DNA from: an uncultured Chlorobiales bacterium | GTDB lineage: Bacteria > Bacteroidota > Chlorobiia > Chlorobiales > Thermochlorobacteraceae | Length of the DNA: 36,270 nucleotides | Reading direction: 5' to 3' | NCBI GenBank assembly: GCA_938003965.1 | Contig: CALKXI010000068.1 | Location: 1-36,270 of the forward strand | In this document: positions 26,501 to 33,701 of the stretch, one piece after another | How positions within the stretch are numbered: the first letter of the stretch is position 1 | Layout of the letters: every line of letters begins with the position of its first letter | Notes under the pieces: generated by a model | What the model was told of the DNA's origin: nothing | Databases searched by the model: none | What the model saw: the letters and a program-made list of their open reading frames with translations, nothing else | Position numbers and translations under genes: made by a program

Positions 26501-27187
26501 AATCGTTTGTGTGTTGCCTTCGGGCTGAATCGGCGTGTTTTCATCGGTGAGTGCGGCGGAAACTTCGACGCCATCAGCAAGTTCGCCTTCAAGTTGCAAG
26601 CGAAATCCTGAATTGACATTGAGGTCTTGATTCGAGCCGACCGTTACGCCGCGCACAATGCTTCCCGACTTGCGCAGTTTTGTGCCTTCGAAAATATCGT
26701 CGACTTGCGAGCGTTTTGTTGTAACCACAACGGTTGTTGCCGTATCGGGCGCAAGCGAATCGATTGGCGCAATAAGTTCGCGACGCGCATATTCCGACCT
26801 GAACTGAAACGGCAAGGTTCGATATCGAACTTCAATCGTGTGTGGCTGTTCGTCCAGAAAGAGGTATCGCAAATAGATGATGCCGTTTTGATGGTCGATG
26901 CGAAATCGTGTGGAATCGAGTTGAAGATTATCGAAGAAAATTTTGACTGTACCGCGATAGAGCGACTCGTCGGGCAATTTGAGCGAATCGATAAAGGTAG
27001 TGCGAAGTTTGACGACCGTTTCGCCGCTCAATGTTTTTTGAACGGAGAGCGTATCGGAAACACGACTGCTATCGAGCGATTGCGCCGAAGCCGAAGCAAG
27101 CGAAAAGAAAACTATCGCGATGTGAAGCGCAAGTCGCCGCAAAGTGATAGCCGATTGTTGATGAGTTGAGCGTTTGTTATCCCTCAA
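23513..27187 (-). CDS. Very large outer-membrane beta-barrel protein, unknown function
   Basis: A protein of up to 1224 residues with a signal peptide (hydrophobic [18 protein letters not shown], cut near residue 36). The N-terminal third has a conserved-looking block [26 protein letters not shown], then [39 protein letters not shown] and [29 protein letters not shown]. The remainder alternates polar and aromatic residues, as in beta-barrel strands, to a C-terminal ARAEVRAVF that ends in Phe. I recognise the general type of large Bacteroidota/Chlorobiota outer-membrane proteins but no named family. No in-frame ATG is available at the 5' end: TTG codons at 27187 or 27142 are the likely starts, and the latter gives a compact signal peptide. 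Confidence 0.8.
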   Translation of the reverse strand: [1224 protein letters not shown]

Positions 27188-27263
27188 CGTAGCAAATGCT
27201 CAAAATGATTATCAAGACCTTTTGTGCAGACTGTCGTGAGAAGCCACATTCTGAAGTTCGGCA

Positions 27264-27851
27264 TCAATCTTTTGGGGGTTCGAAAAAGGCGCGATGGCGT
27301 GCTTCGTAGATGTTGGTGTGTCCAATCAGCACGAGTTGGTCGCTTTCGGTGAGGCGTTGAGTGCGCGTGGCGGGCAAGCCTGACTTCATGCACACGGCTT
27401 GCGTTTTGAGCACTTCGTCGGCAATGGCTAAAAGAAACGGCATTGCGCCAAACGGCTTACCGCGATAATCCAAATCCAAGCCTGCAACAATCACGCGCTT
27501 GCCGTCGTTGGCTAAGGCTTCGCAAACATCGACGATGCCGTTATCAAAAAACTGTGCTTCATCAATTCCGACGACTTCAGCATGCTGCGATTTCTCCAAA
27601 ATCTCGCTCGAGTGCGAAACGACCTTTGAAGCAATTTTCAGCGCGCTATGCGAAACGATTTCTTCTTTGCTGTATCGGTCGTCAATGACAGGCTTGAAGA
27701 TGGCAACTTTTTGTTGAGCGATTTTTGCGCGGCGCAATCGGCGAATGAGTTCTTCGGATTTGCCGCTGAACATACAGCCGGCAATCACTTCAATTCTTCC
27801 TGTGAGGGCTTTTGGATTGACGGGCTTTGCGCGAAGTTTTTGCACAATCAT
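27264..27851 (-). CDS. tdk: Thymidine kinase (type II)
   Basis: Thymidine kinase phosphorylates thymidine in the salvage pathway. I start at the ATG at 27851 ([14 protein letters not shown]), which gives 195 residues; the frame is open 31 codons further without similarity. The P-loop is [19 protein letters not shown] (about 25-43), followed by HSALKI, the Mg/catalytic [25 protein letters not shown] (the lasso region) and TRTQRL. The C-terminal zinc site is unusual: only the first Cys (AVCMKSG) remains, the second is Ser, and the usual second pair is replaced by EARHRAF. The 5' end overlaps cdd by 62 bp. Confidence 0.92.
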   Translation of the reverse strand: MIVQKLRAKPVNPKALTGRIEVIAGCMFSGKSEELIRRLRRAKIAQQKVAIFKPVIDDRYSKEEIVSHSALKIASKVVSHSSEILEKSQHAEVVGIDEAQFFDNGIVDVCEALANDGKRVIVAGLDLDYRGKPFGAMPFLLAIADEVLKTQAVCMKSGLPATRTQRLTESDQLVLIGHTNIYEARHRAFFEPPKD

Positions 27852-28296
27852 GTGGTCTAAGATAGTCAAGATTTTTTTGGGAAAAGGATTCAGGAAGCAG
27901 GTCAGCAATCGAGTAAGATTTGAACTGCCCATTTTTATCGGCAAGATAGACCGTCAGCGACGGCGCAAAATCCATCAGCACCTGCCTGCACGCGCCGCAC
28001 GGCGGACAAAAGTCGCCCGAACTCGCCGTAATTAAAATCGAGTCAAATTCGCGCTCGCCTTCGCTCAATGCTTTGAAAAGCGCGACACGCTCGGCGCACA
28101 TCGTCAGAGAATACGATGAGACCTCGATATTATGACCGCGATAAATAATTCCGCTCTTCGTCTTCAACGCCGCTCCAACTTGGAAGTGTGAATACGGCGC
28201 AATTGCCTGCGACATCGCCTCTTGGGCGGCGGCATGCAAGGCTTCAAGCAGAAGATTGGATTTGCGACGAGGTGATTGTTTCAAGCGTTCATTCAA
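27790..28296 (-). CDS. cdd: Cytidine deaminase
   Basis: Cytidine deaminase converts cytidine and deoxycytidine to uridine forms in pyrimidine salvage, which fits its neighbour tdk. The 168-residue protein has [11 protein letters not shown], the zinc/catalytic segment [16 protein letters not shown] (Cys and Glu of C-A-E) and the second zinc motif [11 protein letters not shown]. The homology ends near [11 protein letters not shown]; a further 30 or so basic residues (ending [13 protein letters not shown]) run over the start of tdk. It is divergent from the response regulator gene. Confidence 0.93.
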   Translation of the reverse strand: MNERLKQSPRRKSNLLLEALHAAAQEAMSQAIAPYSHFQVGAALKTKSGIIYRGHNIEVSSYSLTMCAERVALFKALSEGEREFDSILITASSGDFCPPCGACRQVLMDFAPSLTVYLADKNGQFKSYSIADLLPESFSQKNLDYLRPHDCAKTSRKARQSKSPHRKN

Positions 28297-28340
28297 AAAT
28301 GTGTATTTTGTATGTCCTAATTTTTTAACGCGGCTATCAT

Positions 28341-28357
28341 TTGCATTTTAGATGCAA
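28341..28357. promoter_or_regulatory. Short palindrome in the cdd / response-regulator divergent region
   Basis: TTGCAT (28341-28346) and ATGCAA (28352-28357) form a perfect 6-bp inverted repeat with a 5-bp spacer in an AT-rich 85-bp divergent region. It could be an operator. It contains the first possible ATG (28352) of the rightward gene, which is one reason to prefer the ATG at 28382. Confidence 0.3.
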
Positions 28358-28381
28358 GCAAATAAAACCTTAACAAGAACA

Positions 28382-29014
28382 ATGGAAAGCGAATTTAGAA
28401 TTTTAATTGTCGAAGACAACCCTGCCGACGAACAACTTTTCAAAGCCACGCTTTCACAACTTTCTTTGAGCATCGATGTTGCGCGAGATGGAAAAGAAGC
28501 CCTGCAAAAAGTAAGAACTGCCGTGTATGATTTGATGATTCTCGATATGATTTTACCAAACGCGAGCGGAATCGAAATCTTGAAAAAAATCAACAGAGAA
28601 AAAATAACATTGCCTATAACGATTGTCTATAGCGCGCTTTCCGCAGAAAATCAAGTGATGGAATGTTTGAAATTAGGTGCAAGCAGTTATCTCATTAAGC
28701 CCGTTTCCCCATTGAACCTCCTCAACAGCATTTCAGATTGTCTTGCACTTTCAACAAGGAGAAAAAGTATACCTGAAAACATATCTTTGTCTCTAAGCAA
28801 TAAGCCTCTTACGCTCACCAAAGCAATGGCAGAAGTAACCTCTGGACGACGAACAGGGCAAATTTTGGTTGAAACCCACGATGGCATCGGGGTTCTCGAA
28901 TACACATCAGGAAAATTAACGGCGGCACGATTCAAAGGATTGAGTGGAGTGTTTGCAATTGAAGCACTTCGCACGCTTCCACACCGTTCAGTAACGGTTC
29001 AATTAGTTGGCTAA
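28382..29014 (+). CDS. Response regulator with DUF4388-like C-terminal domain (first of a tandem pair)
   Basis: A 210-residue cytoplasmic protein from the ATG at 28382 (MESEFRILIVEDN); an ATG ten codons earlier is also possible. The receiver has EDN, the acceptor Asp in LMILDMILPNASG, Ser in VYSALS and Lys in LIKPVSP. The C-terminal domain (about 145-210) reads LTKAMAEVTSGRRTGQILVE, then GIGVLEYTSGKLTAARF and ALRTLPHRSVTVQL, similar to DUF4388/PATAN modules of myxobacterial and cyanobacterial regulators. There is no DNA-binding domain, so its output is probably protein-protein interaction. It is paralogous to the next gene. Confidence 0.8.
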   Translation: MESEFRILIVEDNPADEQLFKATLSQLSLSIDVARDGKEALQKVRTAVYDLMILDMILPNASGIEILKKINREKITLPITIVYSALSAENQVMECLKLGASSYLIKPVSPLNLLNSISDCLALSTRRKSIPENISLSLSNKPLTLTKAMAEVTSGRRTGQILVETHDGIGVLEYTSGKLTAARFKGLSGVFAIEALRTLPHRSVTVQLVG

Positions 29015-29032
29015 ATAGGGTTGGCTAAATAG
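29006..29032 (+). repeat. Tandem 14-bp duplication at the end of the first regulator gene
   Basis: GTTGGCTAAATAG occurs at 29006-29018 and again at 29020-29032. The first copy contains the stop codon of the regulator gene (TAA at 29012-29014). It looks like a recent local slippage duplication. Confidence 0.7.
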
Positions 29033-29096
29033 AATTAGCCGTTTAAGCAAAAAGCATTAACTTTCAAGGTAGTAAAGAAGTAAAGCCAAGCCCAGC

Positions 29097-29828
29097 ATGA
29101 CCGAGACACCAACATATCACCTACTCGCGGTCGACGACGAAATTGCGAACATCAATTTTTACAAAGTTGCACTCTCGCGTTTGCCCATCAGCGTTGATAC
29201 TGCTACAAGCGGCGGCGAGGCGTTTGAACTCCTGAAAACAAAGCAATATGATTTAGTTCTGCTCGACCTCTTAATGCCGGGCGTTACGGGGATTGGATTG
29301 CTTCAAAAAGCGGAGCGCGAAGGGCTCATGTTGCCGATTGTGCTCGTGTGCAGTAGTGTAAGCGATAAAAGCGTCATCTCGCAAGCCCTTACGCTCGGCG
29401 CGGGCGGCTACCTCACCAAACCATTCACCTATCAGCAACTTGTTCAAGCCGTATGCGATTATCTGAATCTGCCGCATCCGCAATCTGGCGCGAAGGTTTC
29501 AAGTCCAGTTCAAGTTCCCGCTCAACCGGTGCCAAGAGCAGTCGGTGATTTGGCGGGGCAAAGCGGATTCAACGCGCTTTCATCTAACAGGGAGCAAAAA
29601 CCCTTTGAAACCGGAAAAGTGGAATCACTTACGCGCGCTATGTCGTCAATGGTTTTTCACAAAAAAACAGGCAAAGTAGAGGTTCACACGGCAAGCGGCA
29701 TGGGCGTGTTGGAGTATGAAAAAGGTCGGCTGAAAAGCGTTAGTTACAATGGCAAAACAAGCATCGACGCACTTGAAGCGTTGCGTATTGTGCCGCATCG
29801 CACGGTTTATGTTGAATTAAAGAATTGA
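29097..29828 (+). CDS. Response regulator with DUF4388-like C-terminal domain (second of a tandem pair)
   Basis: A 243-residue paralogue of the preceding gene. The receiver has VDDE, the acceptor Asp in LVLLDLLMPGVTG, Ser in VCSSVSD and Lys in LTKPFTY. A proline/glutamine-rich linker (about 125-165) is longer than in its neighbour. The C-terminal domain repeats the same pattern: LTRAMSSMVFHKKTGKVEVH, GMGVLEYEKGRLKSV, then DALEALRIVPHRTVYVEL. The acceptor site looks fully functional. It has no DNA-binding domain. It is 82 bp from the first copy, on the same strand, so the two are probably cotranscribed. Confidence 0.82.
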   Translation: MTETPTYHLLAVDDEIANINFYKVALSRLPISVDTATSGGEAFELLKTKQYDLVLLDLLMPGVTGIGLLQKAEREGLMLPIVLVCSSVSDKSVISQALTLGAGGYLTKPFTYQQLVQAVCDYLNLPHPQSGAKVSSPVQVPAQPVPRAVGDLAGQSGFNALSSNREQKPFETGKVESLTRAMSSMVFHKKTGKVEVHTASGMGVLEYEKGRLKSVSYNGKTSIDALEALRIVPHRTVYVELKN

Positions 29829-29836
29829 GCATGCGC

Positions 29837-29865
29837 TTGCATTGTATCGATTCGTTTTGCATATT
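29837..29865 (+). promoter_or_regulatory. Promoter candidate for the aroF leader transcript
   Basis: TTGCAT (29837-29842) and CATATT (29860-29865) are separated by exactly 17 bp. The predicted transcription start near 29872 lies 15 bp before the leader ORF at 29887. Confidence 0.45.
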
Positions 29866-29886
29866 CGGTCAAATCAAAATTAAATC

Positions 29887-30021
29887 ATGACTTTCAACCG
29901 CAACAACATCGTCCTCCTTCACAGCGACACGGCGACGCAATGCGGTTCTTTTGCTTCCTCCAAATTCTATTTTACTTCGTTTTACTTTACCCCATTTTAT
30001 TTCGCCGGTTGGCGAAGCTAA
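29887..30021 (+). CDS. Aromatic-rich leader peptide upstream of DAHP synthase (candidate attenuator peptide)
   Basis: A 44-codon ORF starts at the ATG at 29887 and stops at TAA 30019-30021, 114 bp before aroF. Its C-terminal half reads KFYFTSFYFTPFYFAGW: three Phe-Tyr-Phe triplets and one Trp, so 10 of 17 residues are aromatic. Phe, Tyr and Trp are the end products of the pathway that DAHP synthase opens. Leader peptides rich in the regulated amino acid are the classical sign of ribosome-mediated attenuation, as in pheA, trp and his leaders. No strong Shine-Dalgarno is visible. The N-terminal half (MTFNRNNIVLLHSDTATQ) is unremarkable. Function is inferred from composition, position and the hairpins that follow. 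Confidence 0.72.
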   Translation: MTFNRNNIVLLHSDTATQCGSFASSKFYFTSFYFTPFYFAGWRS

Positions 30022-30058
30022 TCTTTTTCACATTCCGCTTTGCGGCTCAATTTGCCGC
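30001..30058 (+). promoter_or_regulatory. Mutually exclusive hairpins in the aroF leader
   Basis: Three overlapping pairings are visible. Pairing 1:2 is TTCGCC (30001-30006) with GGCGAA (30011-30016), inside the end of the leader ORF. Pairing 2:3 is GCGAAGC (30012-30018) with GCTTTGC (30037-30043, one G-U). Pairing 3:4 is GCGGC (30042-30046) with GCCGC (30054-30058). This is the topology of an attenuator. No T-run follows the 3:4 stem; the only T-rich run (30022-30028) follows the 1:2 stem. Confidence 0.5.
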
Positions 30059-30135
30059 CCCGTTCAGCCGAACAGACGTCTCGAGTTTCAAATTCACAAC
30101 ATCATAACATCATCAACTGCAAAGGAGAACCAAAT

Positions 30136-31209
30136 ATGCTTATCGTTATGGATTCACACGCCAATCAAGAACAAATTGACCTTGTGTGCGCGCGTGTTCG
30201 CGAAATGGGATTCAAGCCGCACGTAATTGCAGGCGAAGACCGCGTCGCGATTGGCATTACAGGCAACAAAGGCGCGTTGGATAAAGAGCCGTTCCTTTCA
30301 ATGAGCGGCGTCATTGATGCGGTCAGGGTTACAAAGCCCTATAAACTCGTCAGCCGCGAAGTCAAGCCCGACGACACGATTATCAAAATCAAAAATTCAA
30401 ACGGCGTGGAAATCAAAATCGGCGGCGATGAACTGCACTTGATGGCGGGTCCGTGTTCGGTCGAGAGCGAAACGCAAATCAACGAAATTGCGCATCTGCT
30501 TAAAGCCAGCGGCGTGAAAATCATGCGCGGCGGCGCGTTCAAACCGCGAACCTCGCCTTACGCCTTTCAAGGATTAAAACAAAAAGGATTAGAACTCCTC
30601 AAAGAGGCGGCAGAGAAAACCGGCTTGCTCGTGGTTACCGAAGTGAAAGATACGGAAAGCCTGCCTGCCGTTGCCGAGCACTCCGACATCTTGCAAATCG
30701 GCGCGCGCAACATGCAGAACTTTTCACTCCTCGAAGCCGTCGCCCACTACAACAAGCCCGTCTTGCTCAAGCGCGGACTTGCGGCGACAATGGAAGAATT
30801 TTTAATGGCGGCAGAATACATCGTCTCTAATGGCAACCCGAACGTGATTTTCTGTGAGCGCGGCATTCGCACCTACGAAACTTACACGCGCAATACGCTC
30901 GATTTAAGTTGTGTGCCTGTGATTCAGCACCTTTCGCATTTGCCAATTATCGTCGACCCCTCGCACGGCGTTGGCATGTGGGAGTATGTCGCGCCGATGG
31001 CAAAGGCGGCGGTGGCATGCGGCGCACACGGGCTGATGATTGAAGTTCACCCGAATCCTGCCGAAGCCTTGTCGGACGGACCGCAGTCGCTCAAACCGAA
31101 AAAATTTATCTCGCTCTTGCGCGACTTGAAACCCATTGCCGAAGCCGTTGGCAAACGCTTGAACGTCAATGTCTTGAACGAAACAAAGTCGCTTGAACTG
31201 TGCGCGTAA
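30136..31209 (+). CDS. aroF: 3-deoxy-7-phosphoheptulonate (DAHP) synthase, type I-beta
   Basis: DAHP synthase condenses phosphoenolpyruvate and erythrose 4-phosphate, the first step of the shikimate pathway. The start at the ATG at 30136 is fixed by a strong AAAGGAG 8 bp upstream; 357 residues result. An N-terminal ferredoxin-like regulatory domain (about 1-75, [15 protein letters not shown]) precedes the barrel, as in the Thermotoga enzyme, where it mediates Tyr/Phe feedback. Barrel motifs include [63 protein letters not shown] and IVDPSHGVG. The upstream leader suggests a second layer of end-product control. Confidence 0.95.
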   Translation: MLIVMDSHANQEQIDLVCARVREMGFKPHVIAGEDRVAIGITGNKGALDKEPFLSMSGVIDAVRVTKPYKLVSREVKPDDTIIKIKNSNGVEIKIGGDELHLMAGPCSVESETQINEIAHLLKASGVKIMRGGAFKPRTSPYAFQGLKQKGLELLKEAAEKTGLLVVTEVKDTESLPAVAEHSDILQIGARNMQNFSLLEAVAHYNKPVLLKRGLAATMEEFLMAAEYIVSNGNPNVIFCERGIRTYETYTRNTLDLSCVPVIQHLSHLPIIVDPSHGVGMWEYVAPMAKAAVACGAHGLMIEVHPNPAEALSDGPQSLKPKKFISLLRDLKPIAEAVGKRLNVNVLNETKSLELCA

Positions 31210-31700
31210 GTTATCTCAAATTAAGCCTGCTGATTGTTGCGTGTCTGTTAAGCGCACTGACGGCATCGGCGCAAAAGCGCATCGTGATTGATAAGAGTGA
31301 TTTTACCTTAACGCTCTACGACGGCAAAGAAGTGGTGAAGGTTTATCCTGTTGCGGTTGGAAAAAATGCCGGCGATAAAGAGAAGGTCGGCGATATGCGC
31401 ACGCCCATCGGCAAATTCCGCATTGTGAATATCCACAATTCAAGCGCGTGGACGCACGACTTCAAAGATGGTAAAGGCGAAATCAAAGGGGCTTACGGAC
31501 CATGGTTCTTGCGCCTTTACACAGGCAAAGATGCAACCCTTTCGGGCAAGGCGTGGAAAGGCACTGGCATTCACGGCACGCACGCGCCTGAATCTATCGG
31601 CACTTGCGCGACCGAGGGTTGCATTCGCCTCAAAAATGAAGACATCGCCGACCTCAAAGCGCGCATCAAAATCGGAACGCCCGTCGAGATAAGAGAGTAA
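31200..31700 (+). CDS. L,D-transpeptidase (YkuD family)
   Basis: A 166-residue exported protein starting at a GTG that overlaps the aroF stop by 10 bp. A signal peptide ([20 protein letters not shown]) precedes a YkuD catalytic domain (about 27-165). [28 protein letters not shown] starts the fold, and [26 protein letters not shown] holds the catalytic His and Cys. The usual Ser/Thr-His-Gly-Cys reads Thr-Glu-Gly-Cys here. The enzyme should act on peptidoglycan stem peptides in the periplasm, either cross-linking them or attaching proteins. It is separated by 2 bp from the convergent S9 peptidase gene. Confidence 0.88.
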   Translation: MRVSYLKLSLLIVACLLSALTASAQKRIVIDKSDFTLTLYDGKEVVKVYPVAVGKNAGDKEKVGDMRTPIGKFRIVNIHNSSAWTHDFKDGKGEIKGAYGPWFLRLYTGKDATLSGKAWKGTGIHGTHAPESIGTCATEGCIRLKNEDIADLKARIKIGTPVEIRE

Positions 31701-31702
31701 GG

Positions 31703-33520
31703 TTAAGGCTTTGCCAAATGCGTCGCTAAAAACTGCTCCATCTTCTCGTAAAATTCAATCCGATTTTCTTCGTTCTGGAAGCCGTGCCCTTCGTTTTCTT
31801 TGACGATGTATTCAACCGCGACGCCTCGTTTCTGCAAGGCTTCGACGATTTGATTGGACTCATCAATTTTAACGCGCGGGTCTTTTGCGCCTTGTGCGAC
31901 CAGCAACGGCACTTTGATTTTATCGACATGAAAAATCGGTGAGCGCGCCGTGAGCAAGTCTTTTTCCGTTTCGGGATTGCCGACCATTTCATACATCATC
32001 TCAAGCATCGGCTTCCAATACGGCGGAATGGATTGCAAAAAGGTGAAAAGGTTAGAGACGCCGCAAAAGTCAATGCCGCACGCATAAAGGTCGGGCGTGA
32101 AAGTTAAACCAGCCAAGACGGCGTAGCCACCATAACTGCCGCCGAAAATCGCGATTCGGTCTTTATCAGCAATGCCTTGATTGATGAGCCAATGAACGCC
32201 GTCGGTGATGTCGTCTTGCATCTTGCCGCCCCATTCTTTGAACGAACACTCCCAAAATTTTTTCCCATATCCAATTGAACCTCTGAAATTCATTTGCAAA
32301 ACAGCATAGCCACGATTCGCGAGAAATTGCACGTGTGGCTGAAAGCCCCAAGTATCGCGCCACCAAGGTCCGCCGTGCGGATTGACAACAACAGGCAAGT
32401 TTTTCGGTTCAACATCTTTCGGCAGAGTCAAATAGCCGTGAAGCCTTAAGCCGTCGCGCGAGGTGTAGTGAATCGGTTTCATTTCGCAAAGGTCGTCGGG
32501 GTTGAGCCATGGCGCATGGTCGGCAAGTTTTTCGAGCCGATTGGTCTTCGTGTCGTAAAGATAACTTGTGCTCGGAGAACGGTCGGAGCGGGTTTCCACA
32601 ATCCATATCGATTCGTCTCTTGTGTGTGATGGAATCGAGAACTCGACATTCGGAAGTTGTGCCGAAAGTTGTTCAATGATGGCTTTGGTTTCATTATCTA
32701 AGAAATGCCGTTCCGATTTCCAAAGCGTGTAGCTGACGGCGGTCAGAACCTTGCGACGGCGCGAATAAGAGACGCCACTTGCATCGACCTCATGATGTTC
32801 AAACAAAACCTCTTCTTCCTGTTGGGTTTCGGGATTGAATCGCACGAGCGCGAGTTTATCGCGTCCAATGTTTGAGAGTGCATACAAGGCTTTGTTATCG
32901 AAGGTAAAGCACTGTGGTGTAAATGAATCTTTGAACGACGTGGAAACGATTGGAGTGAAGTTATCGCGTTCCGACGCGCGATAAAGCACGTGTTTATTAA
33001 CGCCATCGGTTTGAATGCCAATGCGGAGCTTGCCATCGTGGTCGGTCAGCCAACCAATCACGCCACCGGGATTTTCGGCAATGAGCGTGTGTTCGCCTGT
33101 TGCAAGGTTAAGCCGATAGACATCGAAGAGTTGCGCATTGCGTTGGTTCATGGAGAAAATGATGTGCGTGTCGTCGTCTTCTAAATCATCAATAACTGAT
33201 GCTTGAACATTTGGGAAGGGCGTTAAATCCTTTTCGGAACTGCCGTCGAGGTGAGCCAGAAAAATGTGATAGTTTTCGTCGCCGCCGAAGTCGCGCACGT
33301 AGAGGAGTTTATCGTTGCCTTTCCAAAAAAAGCCTGCGATGTCGCGGTCAGTTACGCTCGTGAGGCGTTTGGCAGTTGTTGAGCCATGCGCTTGAACAAA
33401 GATGTTTTTGCGATTTTCAAATGGCGCAAGAAAAGCGATGTGCTTGCCGTCGGGCGAAATTCGGAAATGTGATTTTTCAGGATTTCGGAAGAAATCGCGA
33501 AGCGGAACAGCGGTCATCAT
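31703..33520 (-). CDS. S9 family (prolyl oligopeptidase-like) serine peptidase
   Basis: A 605-residue cytoplasmic peptidase from the tandem ATGs at 33520/33517 (MMTAVPLRDFFRNPEKS); the frame is open 39 codons further without similarity. An N-terminal beta-propeller (about 10-340) with repeats such as ISPDGKHIAFLAP gates a C-terminal alpha/beta hydrolase domain (about 350-605). The nucleophile Ser lies in GGSYGGY, the acid in QGAKDPRVKIDES and the His in ENEGHGF. VVNPHGGPWWRDTWG is the usual oxyanion-region block. It resembles acylaminoacyl-peptidase or dipeptidyl-peptidase types; the specificity is unknown. Confidence 0.92.
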   Translation of the reverse strand: MMTAVPLRDFFRNPEKSHFRISPDGKHIAFLAPFENRKNIFVQAHGSTTAKRLTSVTDRDIAGFFWKGNDKLLYVRDFGGDENYHIFLAHLDGSSEKDLTPFPNVQASVIDDLEDDDTHIIFSMNQRNAQLFDVYRLNLATGEHTLIAENPGGVIGWLTDHDGKLRIGIQTDGVNKHVLYRASERDNFTPIVSTSFKDSFTPQCFTFDNKALYALSNIGRDKLALVRFNPETQQEEEVLFEHHEVDASGVSYSRRRKVLTAVSYTLWKSERHFLDNETKAIIEQLSAQLPNVEFSIPSHTRDESIWIVETRSDRSPSTSYLYDTKTNRLEKLADHAPWLNPDDLCEMKPIHYTSRDGLRLHGYLTLPKDVEPKNLPVVVNPHGGPWWRDTWGFQPHVQFLANRGYAVLQMNFRGSIGYGKKFWECSFKEWGGKMQDDITDGVHWLINQGIADKDRIAIFGGSYGGYAVLAGLTFTPDLYACGIDFCGVSNLFTFLQSIPPYWKPMLEMMYEMVGNPETEKDLLTARSPIFHVDKIKVPLLVAQGAKDPRVKIDESNQIVEALQKRGVAVEYIVKENEGHGFQNEENRIEFYEKMEQFLATHLAKP

Positions 33521-33701
33521 GTGAAGTTTTAAGGTTACAATTGAGTAAAAGAACCAGCACAGCGATTTGCAATGAGAAAAGGAATCGAGATACAGATTGA
33601 AACGGTTGAAATGATTCGAGACAAGGCATTGGTGCAAAATTGAAAAACGTAAAGTTATGAAATTGGTGTTGAAGTCACACGCTCAGCCGATATGAACGCG
33701 T

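Noticed and set aside
26627-27169. A 180-codon plus-strand ORF opposite the large outer-membrane protein gene
   Set aside because: It lies wholly inside the minus-strand gene, shows no domain or signal, and its composition mirrors the sense frame; it is a shadow.
30040-30135. N-terminal extension of DAHP synthase by 32 residues
   Set aside because: A strong Shine-Dalgarno lies directly before the ATG at 30136, and the extension overlaps the attenuator-like hairpins.
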